Positions 7,560-16,361 of a DNA stretch of 64,000 nucleotides are shown in pieces. The notes under the pieces were generated by a model. It had not been told where the DNA came from. It ran no database searches and saw only the letters and a program-made list of their open reading frames with translations. Location: assembly GCF_002236105.1 (NCBI RefSeq), contig NZ_NIWU01000005.1:186001-250000 (forward strand), read 5' to 3'. A program made the translations under genes and the position numbers. Source of the DNA: Pseudomonas umsongensis. Lineage in GTDB: Bacteria > Pseudomonadota > Gammaproteobacteria > Pseudomonadales > Pseudomonadaceae. Positions within the stretch are counted from its first letter, which is position 1. Each line of letters opens with the position of its first letter.

Positions 7560-10193
7560 TTACAGTTCTCTCAAACGCACATCATCGATATCAAAATCGT
7601 TTCCATCATATGAAAAGCTATGGCTTTCTACCCAAAGTTGCATGCGAGGTTGCGTGGCCACAAAGGTTCCAGAAAGAGGTTTCCAGCTCATATGTGGAAA
7701 GAACGTATGTTCAGTCACAGCCATTGAACCCGCGCGAAGCGACAAGCTAGGGACGGGGGCCAAAAAATTCCTCCGTCGAACCGACAAACTGAATTCATAC
7801 GTGACGTGCGGTTGCAAGTTGTCGAAGTACTTTGTCATTAACACACCGACAGGTTTGTTAGCAGAGTCGGAAACCAGATGCCCCGTCCCTCCCGTCGCTT
7901 GCAAAATCAGATCCTGAGGACGCATATCCACACCACGCTCCCAATCTTTCCAGTTGCCGTCATCAAACGTAGTGAGATCATCGAACGCAAATCGTATCGT
8001 CAACTCCCGCGGTGTAAGTACAACTGCCTTGTCGGTACTCTCACTTCCATCCAGCGTTACTTTGCAGATCAGGCTGAATGTGCTGAAGTCCTTCAGTGAT
8101 TGAAGCCATTTTCGAGGTAAATCCCGGATCAAGCCATCATCCAGATTCGGTTCCGACACCAACTCGCCAACCATCAGATCAAGCACAACACAATTGCCAT
8201 CCTTGTCAGTACCGGCACAGCTGAGCCATACCCGCTGGCCCTCAACCATCCAGGGATTCCAGGGTTCGACCAGAACCGTGCCATCGTCGTCAAAGTTGCG
8301 CAGGTCCAGAATATCGTTGGTGGCCTGAAGCACTTGCGGTATCGGCCAATGTTTAGGAACGCTGATTTGCAGGTTGAAGTCTGGAGATGTCGCCTGCTTG
8401 CACGGGCTGGTCACGTCATAACGAAGGGTCACCGTCTTGCCGATGCAGGCAATCACCTCGTTGAAAGGCACCTCGAAGTCCACATACCCCGCGATGCTAT
8501 TGCCTGGTTTGGCCTCGATCGGCAGTGAGTAACCGTCCGGGCGTACCCAGTATGGCTGGATCGTATGACGAGGGCTGATACGGTCGTAAGCCACCCGCAC
8601 AGTAAGGCCTTCCTTGGCGTTTTCCGGATTGAGCAGCTCGCCAACCGCCTGACGTACTGTCGGGGCGATCAGGTGCAGATCTTGCTGATGAAGGGACAAG
8701 GCCAAAGACGGAAATTTCACTGCACTGGGGTGATCGATCAGGCCATTGAAGTTCACCGCGAAATGCAGCTGAAGCCCGGTACAATCTGCCAGTTTCTCTA
8801 TCTCATGCCTCGGCAACAAGTCACGGACGGCTATTTCGCCCTCCCACGCCGGCAGCGCGTCCCCCATCAGCACATCGAAGCTGTAAGGTGTGCCATCCTC
8901 CGACTTGCCTGTCCCCCATAGCCAAGTCGGCTGGCCTTCTGCGATAAAAGACCATGATTCCATCATCACATCGGCATCGCCATTGAACGTATTGAGGTCC
9001 AACACCCGTGCCGTAGCCTGTCTCACCTCTGGTGTAGACAAACCGGTGAGCTTGAGCACCTTCAGTGTCAGCACCGGAGAAGGCCACTGCCTATCGCGCT
9101 GGACCGTATAACGCACTCGAACCTGGCCGCAAAAGTTGGCGCTGATGGCTGAAGCCGGCACCGGGATATCGACAAAGCCGTTTGTTGTTCCGCTTACACA
9201 GGCCAGCGATGGAGTCCCGGCACCGGGCGCTCCTTCGAAAAAAGCGCACACCCGATCGGTATCGCGCATTCCGTTATAGGCCACGCGTATTGTCGTGCCC
9301 TTTGTAGCGTTAATCGGATTGAGCAGACATTCGTCGGCCGCGCACTCGGTGGCCTCCAGTACCCTCGGCATCAGCAGTTTGAGGTCCGGCTCACCCAACC
9401 GCAGGTTTTCAGTACTACGACTCAGCTCATGAGCATTTGCCGGTAGCCAGGAAACCGTTGGATCTGCCGGTGCGGTTCCGGGCGCGCCGTCGAAAGTGAC
9501 AGCCGCGCACAAGGTTACCGAGGAATAGTCTTCACACCCGGCCAGCCAGTCACGACACAAGTGCTCCAGAAAGACAAAGCCGCCCTGGGCTTCCCATTTC
9601 TTCACAAGGTGGTTTTCCAACACCCATTCGAACCGGAAGTTGCCGACATGGTGTTCGTTACCTATCGCCAGAATCCACAGTCGCTGCCCCTCTGCGATAA
9701 AGTTCCAACGTTCCAGGGCAACCCGGGCATTGTCTTCGAACTTGCGCATGTCCAGCCAGCGCGCACCCTGGGATGTATCCACATCGAGAAACGTGGATGC
9801 CGGTAAAAATTCAGGTTTAAGTGTCTCAACCGTCAATTCAAGTTTGATAGACGGTTCAGTTCGGCCATTGAGGGTGGCGGTGTACCAAACTTCGACGGTC
9901 TTACCGATACAGGCACCGATTACTTCAGCAGCGACGTTAATCTGGATAGAGCGGTCGTCACTGCCATCCTTGACCGGGATCGAGGGTCGCCCCGGGCCTT
10001 CGGGGCCGTCCCAATGCAATTGAATCTGGTAAGCAGACGTCATACTGGCAAACGCAATGGTGACGATGACGCCCCGCCTCGCAAAAATCGGATCCAGCGT
10101 GTTATTGGCCGTCGCAAACTCGACAGTCGGAATTGGATGTTCCGCAACAGGCAGGACGTGTTGAGCTGCGTCTTTGACAACCTCTTTAGCCAT
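7560..10193 (-). CDS. Large protein with three alternating two-domain repeats, function unknown
   Basis: 877 residues, starting MAKEVVKDAAQ after an AAAGGTAA site. I do not recognise a named family. Two domain types alternate three times and are followed by a different C-terminal domain. Type A (about 20-122, 275-380, 508-612) is an Ig-like beta unit with the shared segments TxRVAY and GxxVxxRY. Type B (about 138-260, 386-505, 614-735) carries LDLxxF, ExW, the motif EGQxxWL, RDLLPR and a closing VxFDG-like strand. The C-terminal domain (736-877) begins FDDLTTFDDGNWKDWE and ends DFDIDDVRL, like a carbohydrate-binding jelly roll. No signal peptide or anchor is seen. GC content looks lower than in neighbours. 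It may be a surface or secreted binding protein, or an effector-like protein exported by a system that needs no signal peptide. Confidence 0.75.
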   Translation of the reverse strand: MAKEVVKDAAQHVLPVAEHPIPTVEFATANNTLDPIFARRGVIVTIAFASMTSAYQIQLHWDGPEGPGRPSIPVKDGSDDRSIQINVAAEVIGACIGKTVEVWYTATLNGRTEPSIKLELTVETLKPEFLPASTFLDVDTSQGARWLDMRKFEDNARVALERWNFIAEGQRLWILAIGNEHHVGNFRFEWVLENHLVKKWEAQGGFVFLEHLCRDWLAGCEDYSSVTLCAAVTFDGAPGTAPADPTVSWLPANAHELSRSTENLRLGEPDLKLLMPRVLEATECAADECLLNPINATKGTTIRVAYNGMRDTDRVCAFFEGAPGAGTPSLACVSGTTNGFVDIPVPASAISANFCGQVRVRYTVQRDRQWPSPVLTLKVLKLTGLSTPEVRQATARVLDLNTFNGDADVMMESWSFIAEGQPTWLWGTGKSEDGTPYSFDVLMGDALPAWEGEIAVRDLLPRHEIEKLADCTGLQLHFAVNFNGLIDHPSAVKFPSLALSLHQQDLHLIAPTVRQAVGELLNPENAKEGLTVRVAYDRISPRHTIQPYWVRPDGYSLPIEAKPGNSIAGYVDFEVPFNEVIACIGKTVTLRYDVTSPCKQATSPDFNLQISVPKHWPIPQVLQATNDILDLRNFDDDGTVLVEPWNPWMVEGQRVWLSCAGTDKDGNCVVLDLMVGELVSEPNLDDGLIRDLPRKWLQSLKDFSTFSLICKVTLDGSESTDKAVVLTPRELTIRFAFDDLTTFDDGNWKDWERGVDMRPQDLILQATGGTGHLVSDSANKPVGVLMTKYFDNLQPHVTYEFSLSVRRRNFLAPVPSLSLRAGSMAVTEHTFFPHMSWKPLSGTFVATQPRMQLWVESHSFSYDGNDFDIDDVRLREL

Positions 10194-10326
10194 GACAGAT
10201 TACCTTTCGACGGAATAGATGATTACGCTATCTAAACCCTCGGCAATCGTTATTGGCTACTGTCAAAGTTGACAGGTTTTCACTGCAAAACACATTGGAG
10301 CGACAAGCGGTAATCCTGTATGTGCA
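10194..10326. other. Short intergenic gap, no feature recognised
   Basis: The gap is AT-richer than its surroundings and holds the ribosome site of the 877-residue repeat protein. I could not identify a convincing promoter, terminator or RNA gene. Confidence 0.4.
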
Positions 10327-11121
10327 TCAGTTGCCAGTCACCGGCACCACCGCGATTTTGTACGGGTCGAAAATCTTCAGCATCTGGCCATTATCGCGCA
10401 ACCCTTGCAGCAACCTGCCGAAGGCCTCGCCGCTGATCGGCGCGGTCGGGCGGAGAATGGCGTAGTGGTGATAGATCTGGTCGACGCGCTCGGACACCAG
10501 TAACTCATTGGCGACTTTCTCGTTGCGCAGAAAGTAGTCGCTCAGGTAGGACCGTGTGACCAGGGCGACATCGGCGCGGCCACGCAGCACCATCAGCAGG
10601 TTGCTGTCATGGGAATAGGTCAAGGTGGCGTTGTGGTGAGTGGCGAGGTACTTGGGATCGGCATTGAAGTGGGCGAATTCGTAGTGATACCCGCTGAACA
10701 ATGCCAGGCGCTTGCCGGCGAGCTCGCTGAAGTAGCTTTGCTGGCGCTGAGGCAAGCGTTGCGCAACGAAGATTTCGGCGTCTTCCAGGCCCATGTCGAC
10801 GCTGGTGTGGGGGATGTCCCGCCAGCCCCAGTCGGGATTTTCGAAGATCGCCATGTCCACCCGGCCTTGCTTGAAGTCGCCAAAGCGGCGGGGAATGGAG
10901 GTAGGTACCAACACGAACCGGTAGTCGCTTTGCAGGTTGTTGAGGGCCGCGACCAATTGCGGCAACAGGCCGGTGTCGGCACCAGACTCCGGGCGCACCG
11001 TATAGGGAGGAAAGTGTGCGGCACCGATGCGCACCAGTTGTGCGGCCTGGGTCGGCATGACTGATAACGACGCGAGTATTGCCAGTAAAAGTCGCGAAGC
11101 CGTCCGTATTGGCGAAGACAT
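10327..11121 (-). CDS. Periplasmic solute-binding protein, family 3 (amino-acid-type)
   Basis: 264 residues with a signal peptide (MSSPIRTASRLLLAIL, cleavage near TQAAQ at about residue 26), then a family 3 solute-binding fold: LVRIGAAHFPPYT, GADTGLLPQLVAAL, FKQGRVDMAIFENPDW, GKRLALFSGYHYEF and GRADVALVTRSYL. Such proteins bind amino acids or similar small solutes; many stand-alone members in Pseudomonas have no cognate permease, and none is encoded nearby. The start is the ATG at 11121; a TTG sits one codon earlier. It is an isolated gene between the repeat protein and atuR, so its ligand cannot be deduced. Confidence 0.82.
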   Translation of the reverse strand: MSSPIRTASRLLLAILASLSVMPTQAAQLVRIGAAHFPPYTVRPESGADTGLLPQLVAALNNLQSDYRFVLVPTSIPRRFGDFKQGRVDMAIFENPDWGWRDIPHTSVDMGLEDAEIFVAQRLPQRQQSYFSELAGKRLALFSGYHYEFAHFNADPKYLATHHNATLTYSHDSNLLMVLRGRADVALVTRSYLSDYFLRNEKVANELLVSERVDQIYHHYAILRPTAPISGEAFGRLLQGLRDNGQMLKIFDPYKIAVVPVTGN

Positions 11122-11213
11122 CAAAACAACCCACTCCCCGAAACTGCATCAATGCATTGAAGCTAGGCGGTTTCGACCACTTAGCCAGTTTCCTGCCGAC
11201 CCGCACTCACGCA

Positions 11214-11837
11214 CTATTTACCCGCCAGCACCAGAATCAAGGCCTCCTCGGCCAGTTGATCCAGGTTCATGTTGCCATCGGCACGAAACCAGGTGGTGGT
11301 CCAGGACAACGCTCCAGTCAGGAAACGCCGGGTGATAAACACATCGCCGCGGATAAAACCGGCGCTCTTGGCTTCACCCAGCACCTGCAGCCAGATGTCT
11401 TCATAGATATCGCGCAACGCCAGTACCCTGGCCTGCCCCTCATCGGACAGTGAACGCCATTCGTAGACCAGCACCGCCATCGCCTCGCCACTGCCGCCCA
11501 TGATGGACTGCAATTCGCAGCGGATCAGCGCCAGCACCTGCTCGCGCACGTCGCCGGCCTCGGCGATGGCCGCACGCATCAGCGCGGTGTTATACAGAAT
11601 GGTCTCCTCCATCACCGCCCGCAGGATATCGTCCTTGCTCTTGAAGTGATGAAAAATACTTCCCGACTGGATGCCCACGGCACCGGCCAGGTCGCGCACG
11701 GTAGTGCGTTCATAGCCCTTGTTGCGAAACAGATGGGCCGCCACTTGCAGCAACTTGCCCCGGGCGCTGTCCGGGTCGGTCAATTGTCCGCTGTCGACCA
11801 ACTCGCGCATGACGCTCAAGGCTTTTTGCTCATCCAC
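11214..11837 (-). CDS. atuR: TetR-family repressor AtuR of the acyclic terpene operon
   Basis: 207 residues. The N-terminal TetR helix-turn-helix is at about residues 25-70, with GYERTTVRDLAGAVGIQSGS followed by IFHHFKSKDDIL. The C-terminal helical domain is for ligand binding and dimerisation. It is divergent from atuA, as in P. aeruginosa where AtuR (PA2885) represses atuABCDEFGH and releases it when terpenoid acids or their CoA esters are present. The 177 bp divergent gap carries inverted-repeat operator sequences at 11924-11984. Identity rests mainly on this synteny. Confidence 0.85.
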   Translation of the reverse strand: MDEQKALSVMRELVDSGQLTDPDSARGKLLQVAAHLFRNKGYERTTVRDLAGAVGIQSGSIFHHFKSKDDILRAVMEETILYNTALMRAAIAEAGDVREQVLALIRCELQSIMGGSGEAMAVLVYEWRSLSDEGQARVLALRDIYEDIWLQVLGEAKSAGFIRGDVFITRRFLTGALSWTTTWFRADGNMNLDQLAEEALILVLAGK

Positions 11838-11923
11838 CCGTTCTCTCCTACAGTCGATCAGTCCAATGCCGCGCTCCCCGCGAAAACATTGGGTTGCGCT
11901 GGCAATTTAAGCAACTGGCGACG

Positions 11924-11984
11924 ACCAAGCAAGCGCTCGGGCAGAAGATAGTTCAGCCGTTTACAAACCAAGCGCTTGCTTGGT
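11924..11984. promoter_or_regulatory. AtuR operator region: two facing copies of a TetR-type site
   Basis: The 14-mer ACCAAGCAAGCGCT (11924-11937) is repeated in exact inverse as AGCGCTTGCTTGGT (11971-11984), 33 bases apart. The second copy is itself part of a palindrome, ACCAAGC-GCTT-GCTTGGT (11967-11984). The region sits between the divergent atuR and atuA starts. Inverted repeats in the equivalent P. aeruginosa interval are known AtuR targets. Confidence 0.7.
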
Positions 11985-12014
11985 AGTCTCAAAGCACTGT
12001 TGCCGGAGGTGGTT

Positions 12015-13817
12015 ATGGAGTTGACTGCGCCAAGAACAATTCGCATCGGTTGCGCCAGCGCCTTCTGGGGCGACACCTCGACCGCCGCCGCGCAACTGGT
12101 CGAAGGCGGGCGCCTGGACTACCTGGTCTTCGATTACCTGGCTGAAATCACCCTGTCGATCATGGCCGGCGCACGGATGAAAGATCCCCAGGCCGGGTAC
12201 GCCAGTGACTTCATCGAAGTGCTCGCTCCTCTGCTCTCGCAACTGGCCGAACAAAAGATCCGCGTCATCAGCAATGCCGGCGGGGTCAACCCTCAAGCCT
12301 GTGCAGCCGCCCTGCAGGCCGCCTGCGACAAGGCCGGCGTCGCGCTGAAGATCGCTGTCTTGTTGGGCGATGACTTGCAACCGCAGATCAAACAACTGGG
12401 CAGCCTTGGCATTCATGAAATGTTCAGCGCCGCCCCCCTGCCGCCGATGTGTGTCTCGACCAACGCCTACCTGGGCGCACCGGGCATTGTCGAAGCCCTG
12501 CGCCTGGGTGCGGACATCGTGATCACCGGACGCGTGGTCGACAGCGCCGTGGTCAGCGGCGCGCTGGTGCATGAGTTCGGCTGGTCGTGGCACGACTACG
12601 ACAAACTGGCCCAGGCGGCGCTGGCCGGGCACATCATCGAGTGTGGCGCGCAATGCACCGGCGGCAACTTCACCGACTGGCGCGATGTGCCCGATTACGA
12701 GCACATCGGTTTTCCCATCGTCGAAGTCAACGCCGACAGCCAGTTCATCGTCAGCAAACCCGAAGGCACCGGCGGCCTGGTCACACCCTTGACCGTGGGC
12801 GAACAGATGCTCTACGAAATCGGTGATCCGCGGGCCTACCTGCTGCCCGACGTGGTCTGTGATTTCACCCAGGTCAAACTTGTGCAGCAAGGCAGGAACG
12901 CGGTCCGGGTGCACGGCGCAAAAGGCTTGCCGCCCACCGCTCAGTACAAGGTCAGCGCCACGTACCCGGACGGTTTCCGTTGCACCGCCAGTTGCCTGAT
13001 CGCCGGGATCGATGCGGTCGCCAAGGGCCACAGGGTCAGCGAAGCGATCATCAACAAGACCTCACAGATGTTCAGCCAGCGCGGCTGGGCGCCCTACAGC
13101 GAGGTGAACATTGAACTGCTTGGCAGCGAAGCCACGTACGGCCCCCACGGGCAGCGCCAGGACAGCCGCGAAGTAGTGATCAAGCTCGCGGTGCGCCATC
13201 CGAACAAGCAGGCATTGATCCTGTTCTCCCGGGAAATCGCCCAGGCCGCCACCGGCATGGCGCCGGGGCTGACCGGGATCGTCGGCGGCCGGCCGACGGT
13301 GTATCCGCTGATCCGCTTGTTTTCGTTCCTGATCGACAAAACTGCCTGCACGCTTGAAATTGATCTCATGGGCCAGCGCCACTCGTGCGCCCTGCCCGCC
13401 CTCGATGTGCTCGACAGCGCCGACTTGCCCGTGCCGATTGAGCCACCCCGCCCCACGGGACCTGCCGATGCCAGCGTCGCCCTGGTCAAGCTCGCGGTGG
13501 CCCGCTCCGGTGACAAGGGCAATCACAGCAATATCGGCGTCATGGCCCGCGACCCGCAGTACCTGCCATGGATCGCCGAAGCCTTGACCCCGGCCGTGAT
13601 CGTCGACTGGATGAGCCATGTCCTCGACCCGATCCACGGGCGTGTCGAGCGTTGGTATTTACCCGCCAGCCACAGCCTGAATTTCCTCCTGGAAAACGCT
13701 TTGGGGGGTGGAGGCGTGGCCAGCCTGCGGATCGATCCGCAGGGCAAGGCCTTCGCCCAGCAATTGCTGGAGATCCAGATTCCGGTGCCACAGCGCATCG
13801 CCGACCAGGTCAACTAG
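12015..13817 (+). CDS. atuA: AtuA, acyclic terpene utilisation protein (DUF1446)
   Basis: 600 residues, starting MELTAPRTIRIGCASAFWG with GGAGGT four bases upstream; an earlier TTG lies inside the operator and is not used. The N-terminal ~450 residues are the AtuA/DUF1446 domain (RISNAGGVNPQAC-type segment, ADIVITGRVVDSAVV, HIIECGAQCTGGNFTDW, SKPEGTGGLV). The C-terminal ~110 residues match the AtuA-like ferredoxin-fold partner domain (LAVARSGDKGNHSNIGVMAR). The protein is required for citronellol and geraniol use in Pseudomonas; its exact reaction is unresolved. It is the first gene of the atu operon, thirteen bases before atuB. Confidence 0.93.
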   Translation: MELTAPRTIRIGCASAFWGDTSTAAAQLVEGGRLDYLVFDYLAEITLSIMAGARMKDPQAGYASDFIEVLAPLLSQLAEQKIRVISNAGGVNPQACAAALQAACDKAGVALKIAVLLGDDLQPQIKQLGSLGIHEMFSAAPLPPMCVSTNAYLGAPGIVEALRLGADIVITGRVVDSAVVSGALVHEFGWSWHDYDKLAQAALAGHIIECGAQCTGGNFTDWRDVPDYEHIGFPIVEVNADSQFIVSKPEGTGGLVTPLTVGEQMLYEIGDPRAYLLPDVVCDFTQVKLVQQGRNAVRVHGAKGLPPTAQYKVSATYPDGFRCTASCLIAGIDAVAKGHRVSEAIINKTSQMFSQRGWAPYSEVNIELLGSEATYGPHGQRQDSREVVIKLAVRHPNKQALILFSREIAQAATGMAPGLTGIVGGRPTVYPLIRLFSFLIDKTACTLEIDLMGQRHSCALPALDVLDSADLPVPIEPPRPTGPADASVALVKLAVARSGDKGNHSNIGVMARDPQYLPWIAEALTPAVIVDWMSHVLDPIHGRVERWYLPASHSLNFLLENALGGGGVASLRIDPQGKAFAQQLLEIQIPVPQRIADQVN

Positions 13818-13829
13818 AGGATTGCCGCC

Positions 13830-14699
13830 ATGGCTTACGATTCGATTTTCAAAGCCGATCTGTTTGCCGGCCAGACCATCATCGTCACCGGTGGCGGCAG
13901 TGGCATTGGCCGCTGCACGGCTCACGAACTGGCGGCCCTCGGTGCGCATGTGCTGCTGGTCGGGCGCAAGGCCGACAAGTTGAAAAATGTCGCTGCCGAG
14001 ATTACCGAAGATGGCGGCAAGGCTGACTGGGGCACCTGCGATATCCGTGAGGAAGAAGCGGTCACGCACCTTGTCAGCGAATTCATCCGCAAATACGGCC
14101 CGATTCACGGCCTGGTCAACAACGCTGGCGGCCAGTACCCGTCGCCCCTGGCCTCGATCAACCAGAAGGGTTTCGAAACCGTTATGCGCACCAATCTGCT
14201 GGGCGGATTCCTGATGGCCCGGGAAGTGTTCAACCAGTCCATGAGCAAGCACGGCGGCGCCATCGTCAACATGCTCGCCGACATGTGGGGCGGCATGCCC
14301 GGCATGGGCCACTCGGGGGCGGCGCGCTCGGGCATGGACAACCTGACCAAGACCGCGGCCTTCGAATGGGGGTACGCCGGGGTCCGGGTCAACGCTGTGG
14401 CGCCGGGCTGGATCGCTTCCAGCGGCATGGACACCTACGAAGGTGCGTTCAAGGCGGTGATTCCGACCTTGCGTGAGCACGTGCCACTCAAGCGCATCGG
14501 CACCGAATCGGAAGTCAGCGCGGCGATCGTGTTCCTGCTCAGCCCGGCGGCGGCGTTCATCAGCGGCAGCACCCTGCGCATCGACGGCGCGGCCAGCCTC
14601 GGCGGGCGCGCATGGCCGATTCACAAGGCGACCAACAGCCACTCGTACAACGGATTCCACCGCGCGTACTTGCCTGATGTCCTCAAGGACAAGGAATAA
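13830..14699 (+). CDS. atuB: AtuB, short-chain dehydrogenase/reductase of the atu operon
   Basis: 289 residues with the Rossmann glycine motif TGGGSGIGR near residue 20 and NNAGG at about residue 95. The usual SDR catalytic Tyr-x-x-x-Lys is replaced: the position reads HSGAARSGMDNLTK, with Ser and Arg. This resembles peroxisomal trans-2-enoyl-CoA and 2,4-dienoyl-CoA reductases, in which the classical Tyr is also absent. It therefore probably acts on an unsaturated terpenoyl-CoA, not an alcohol; that is inference. It lies thirteen bases after atuA and three before atuC, co-transcribed with both. Confidence 0.88.
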   Translation: MAYDSIFKADLFAGQTIIVTGGGSGIGRCTAHELAALGAHVLLVGRKADKLKNVAAEITEDGGKADWGTCDIREEEAVTHLVSEFIRKYGPIHGLVNNAGGQYPSPLASINQKGFETVMRTNLLGGFLMAREVFNQSMSKHGGAIVNMLADMWGGMPGMGHSGAARSGMDNLTKTAAFEWGYAGVRVNAVAPGWIASSGMDTYEGAFKAVIPTLREHVPLKRIGTESEVSAAIVFLLSPAAAFISGSTLRIDGAASLGGRAWPIHKATNSHSYNGFHRAYLPDVLKDKE

Positions 14700-14702
14700 C
14701 CC

Positions 14703-16319
14703 ATGCCGGTGATTGAGTCGCAACTGGACCCCCACAGCGAACAGTTCGCCCGTCATCGTGCGGCCATGCTGGACGCCGTCGAACAGGTCCGTACCCTCGA
14801 ACAGAACCTGCTGGACAAGGCAGCCGAGGCCAGGCCCGGGTTCGAAAAACGCGGTCAGTTACTGCCCCGCGAACGCCTCAACCTGCTGCTCGACCCGGGT
14901 GCGCCATTTCTCGAACTGGCGAGCCTGGCCGGCTACAAGTTGCACGACGACAAGGACGGCAGTTCGGCGGGCGGCGGCTTGATTGCCGGGATCGGCTACG
15001 TGTCGGGTGTGCGGGTGTTGGTGGTGGCGAACAACAGTGCGATCAAGGGCGGCACCATTTCCCCTTCAGGCCTGAAAAAATCCTTGCGCCTGCAACAGAT
15101 CGCCATGGAAAACAAACTGCCGGTGATTACCCTGGCCGAGAGTGGCGGCGCGAACCTCAATTACGCGGCGGAGATTTTCGTCGAAGGCGCGCGCAGCTTT
15201 GCCAACCAGGCACGCATGTCGGCCATGGGCCTGCCGCAGATTACCGTGGTCCACGGTTCGGCGACGGCTGGCGGAGCCTATCAGCCGGGGCTGTCGGACT
15301 ATGTGGTGGTGGTGCGTGGAAAGGCCAAGCTGTTCCTGGCCGGTCCGCCTCTTCTGAAAGCAGCCACCGGAGAAGTCGCCAGCGACGAGGCACTGGGCGG
15401 CGCTGAGATGCACGCACAAATCGCCGGCACTGCCGAATACCTGGCCGAAAACGATGCCGACGGCGTGCGCCAGGCCCGCGAGATCGTCAGCCTGCTGCCA
15501 TGGAATGCGCGCTTGCCGGTGTTGCCTGCCAGGCAATGGCAGGAACCGCTCTACCCCATCGACGAATTGCTCGGCCTGATTCCCGATGATCCGAAAAAAC
15601 CCTACGACGTGCGTGAGATCGTCGCCCGAATCGCCGATGGCTCGAACTTCCTCGAGTTCAAGGCCGAGTTCGATCAGCAGACCGTGTGCGGCCAATTGAC
15701 AATCCAGGGGCGCGCCTGCGGATTCATCGGCAACAACGGTCCGATCACGCCCAAGGGTGCGAGCAAGGCTGCGCAATTCATTCAGCTGTGCGACCAGAGC
15801 CAGACGCCCCTGCTGTTTTTCCACAACACCACCGGGTTCATGGTTGGCACCGAATCAGAGCAGCAGGGGGTGATCAAGCATGGCGCCAAGATGATCCAGG
15901 CGGTGGCCAATGCCCGGGTGCCGAAACTGACCATCGTGGTGGGCGGCTCCTATGGCGCCGGCAACTATGCGATGTGCGGCCGGGGCCTGGACCCACGCTT
16001 CATCTTCGCCTGGCCCAACAGCCGCACCGCCGTCATGGGCGGCGCCCAGGCCGGCAAGGTGCTGCGCATCGTCACCGAGGCCAAGCAGGCCAAGGACGGC
16101 CTGGTGCCCGACCCGAAAATGCTCGACATGCTCGAACAGGTCACCGCGCAGAAACTCGACAGCCAGTCCACGGCGCTTTATGGCAGCGCCAACCTGTGGG
16201 ACGACGGCCTGATCGATCCACGGGACACCCGGACCCTTCTTGGTTACCTGCTGGATATCTGTCACGAGGCCGAGGTGCGCTCGCTGCAAACCAACAGCTT
16301 CGGTGTCGCGAGGTTTTGA
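14703..16319 (+). CDS. atuC: AtuC, geranyl-CoA carboxylase beta (carboxyltransferase) subunit
   Basis: 538 residues, an acyl-CoA carboxyltransferase with N- and C-terminal crotonase-like halves. Recognisable stretches include GAPFLELASLAG, ARMSAMGLPQITVVHGSATAGG, PGLSDYVVVVRG, FIGNNGPITPKGASKA, NTTGFMVGTESEQQG and GGSYGAGNYAMCGR. It partners with the biotin subunit AtuF to carboxylate cis-geranyl-CoA. The close relative LiuB of leucine catabolism carboxylates methylcrotonyl-CoA; the atuA, atuB and atuD neighbours assign this copy to terpenes. The start ATG lies three bases after the atuB stop. Confidence 0.92.
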   Translation: MPVIESQLDPHSEQFARHRAAMLDAVEQVRTLEQNLLDKAAEARPGFEKRGQLLPRERLNLLLDPGAPFLELASLAGYKLHDDKDGSSAGGGLIAGIGYVSGVRVLVVANNSAIKGGTISPSGLKKSLRLQQIAMENKLPVITLAESGGANLNYAAEIFVEGARSFANQARMSAMGLPQITVVHGSATAGGAYQPGLSDYVVVVRGKAKLFLAGPPLLKAATGEVASDEALGGAEMHAQIAGTAEYLAENDADGVRQAREIVSLLPWNARLPVLPARQWQEPLYPIDELLGLIPDDPKKPYDVREIVARIADGSNFLEFKAEFDQQTVCGQLTIQGRACGFIGNNGPITPKGASKAAQFIQLCDQSQTPLLFFHNTTGFMVGTESEQQGVIKHGAKMIQAVANARVPKLTIVVGGSYGAGNYAMCGRGLDPRFIFAWPNSRTAVMGGAQAGKVLRIVTEAKQAKDGLVPDPKMLDMLEQVTAQKLDSQSTALYGSANLWDDGLIDPRDTRTLLGYLLDICHEAEVRSLQTNSFGVARF

Positions 16320-16361
16320 TCGTTCCCACGCTCTGCGTGGTTCGCCAGGAGAAAAATAAAA

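Noticed and set aside
11961..13031. 356-codon minus-strand frame opposite atuA
   Set aside because: Shadow of atuA; runs through the operator region and has no recognisable domain.
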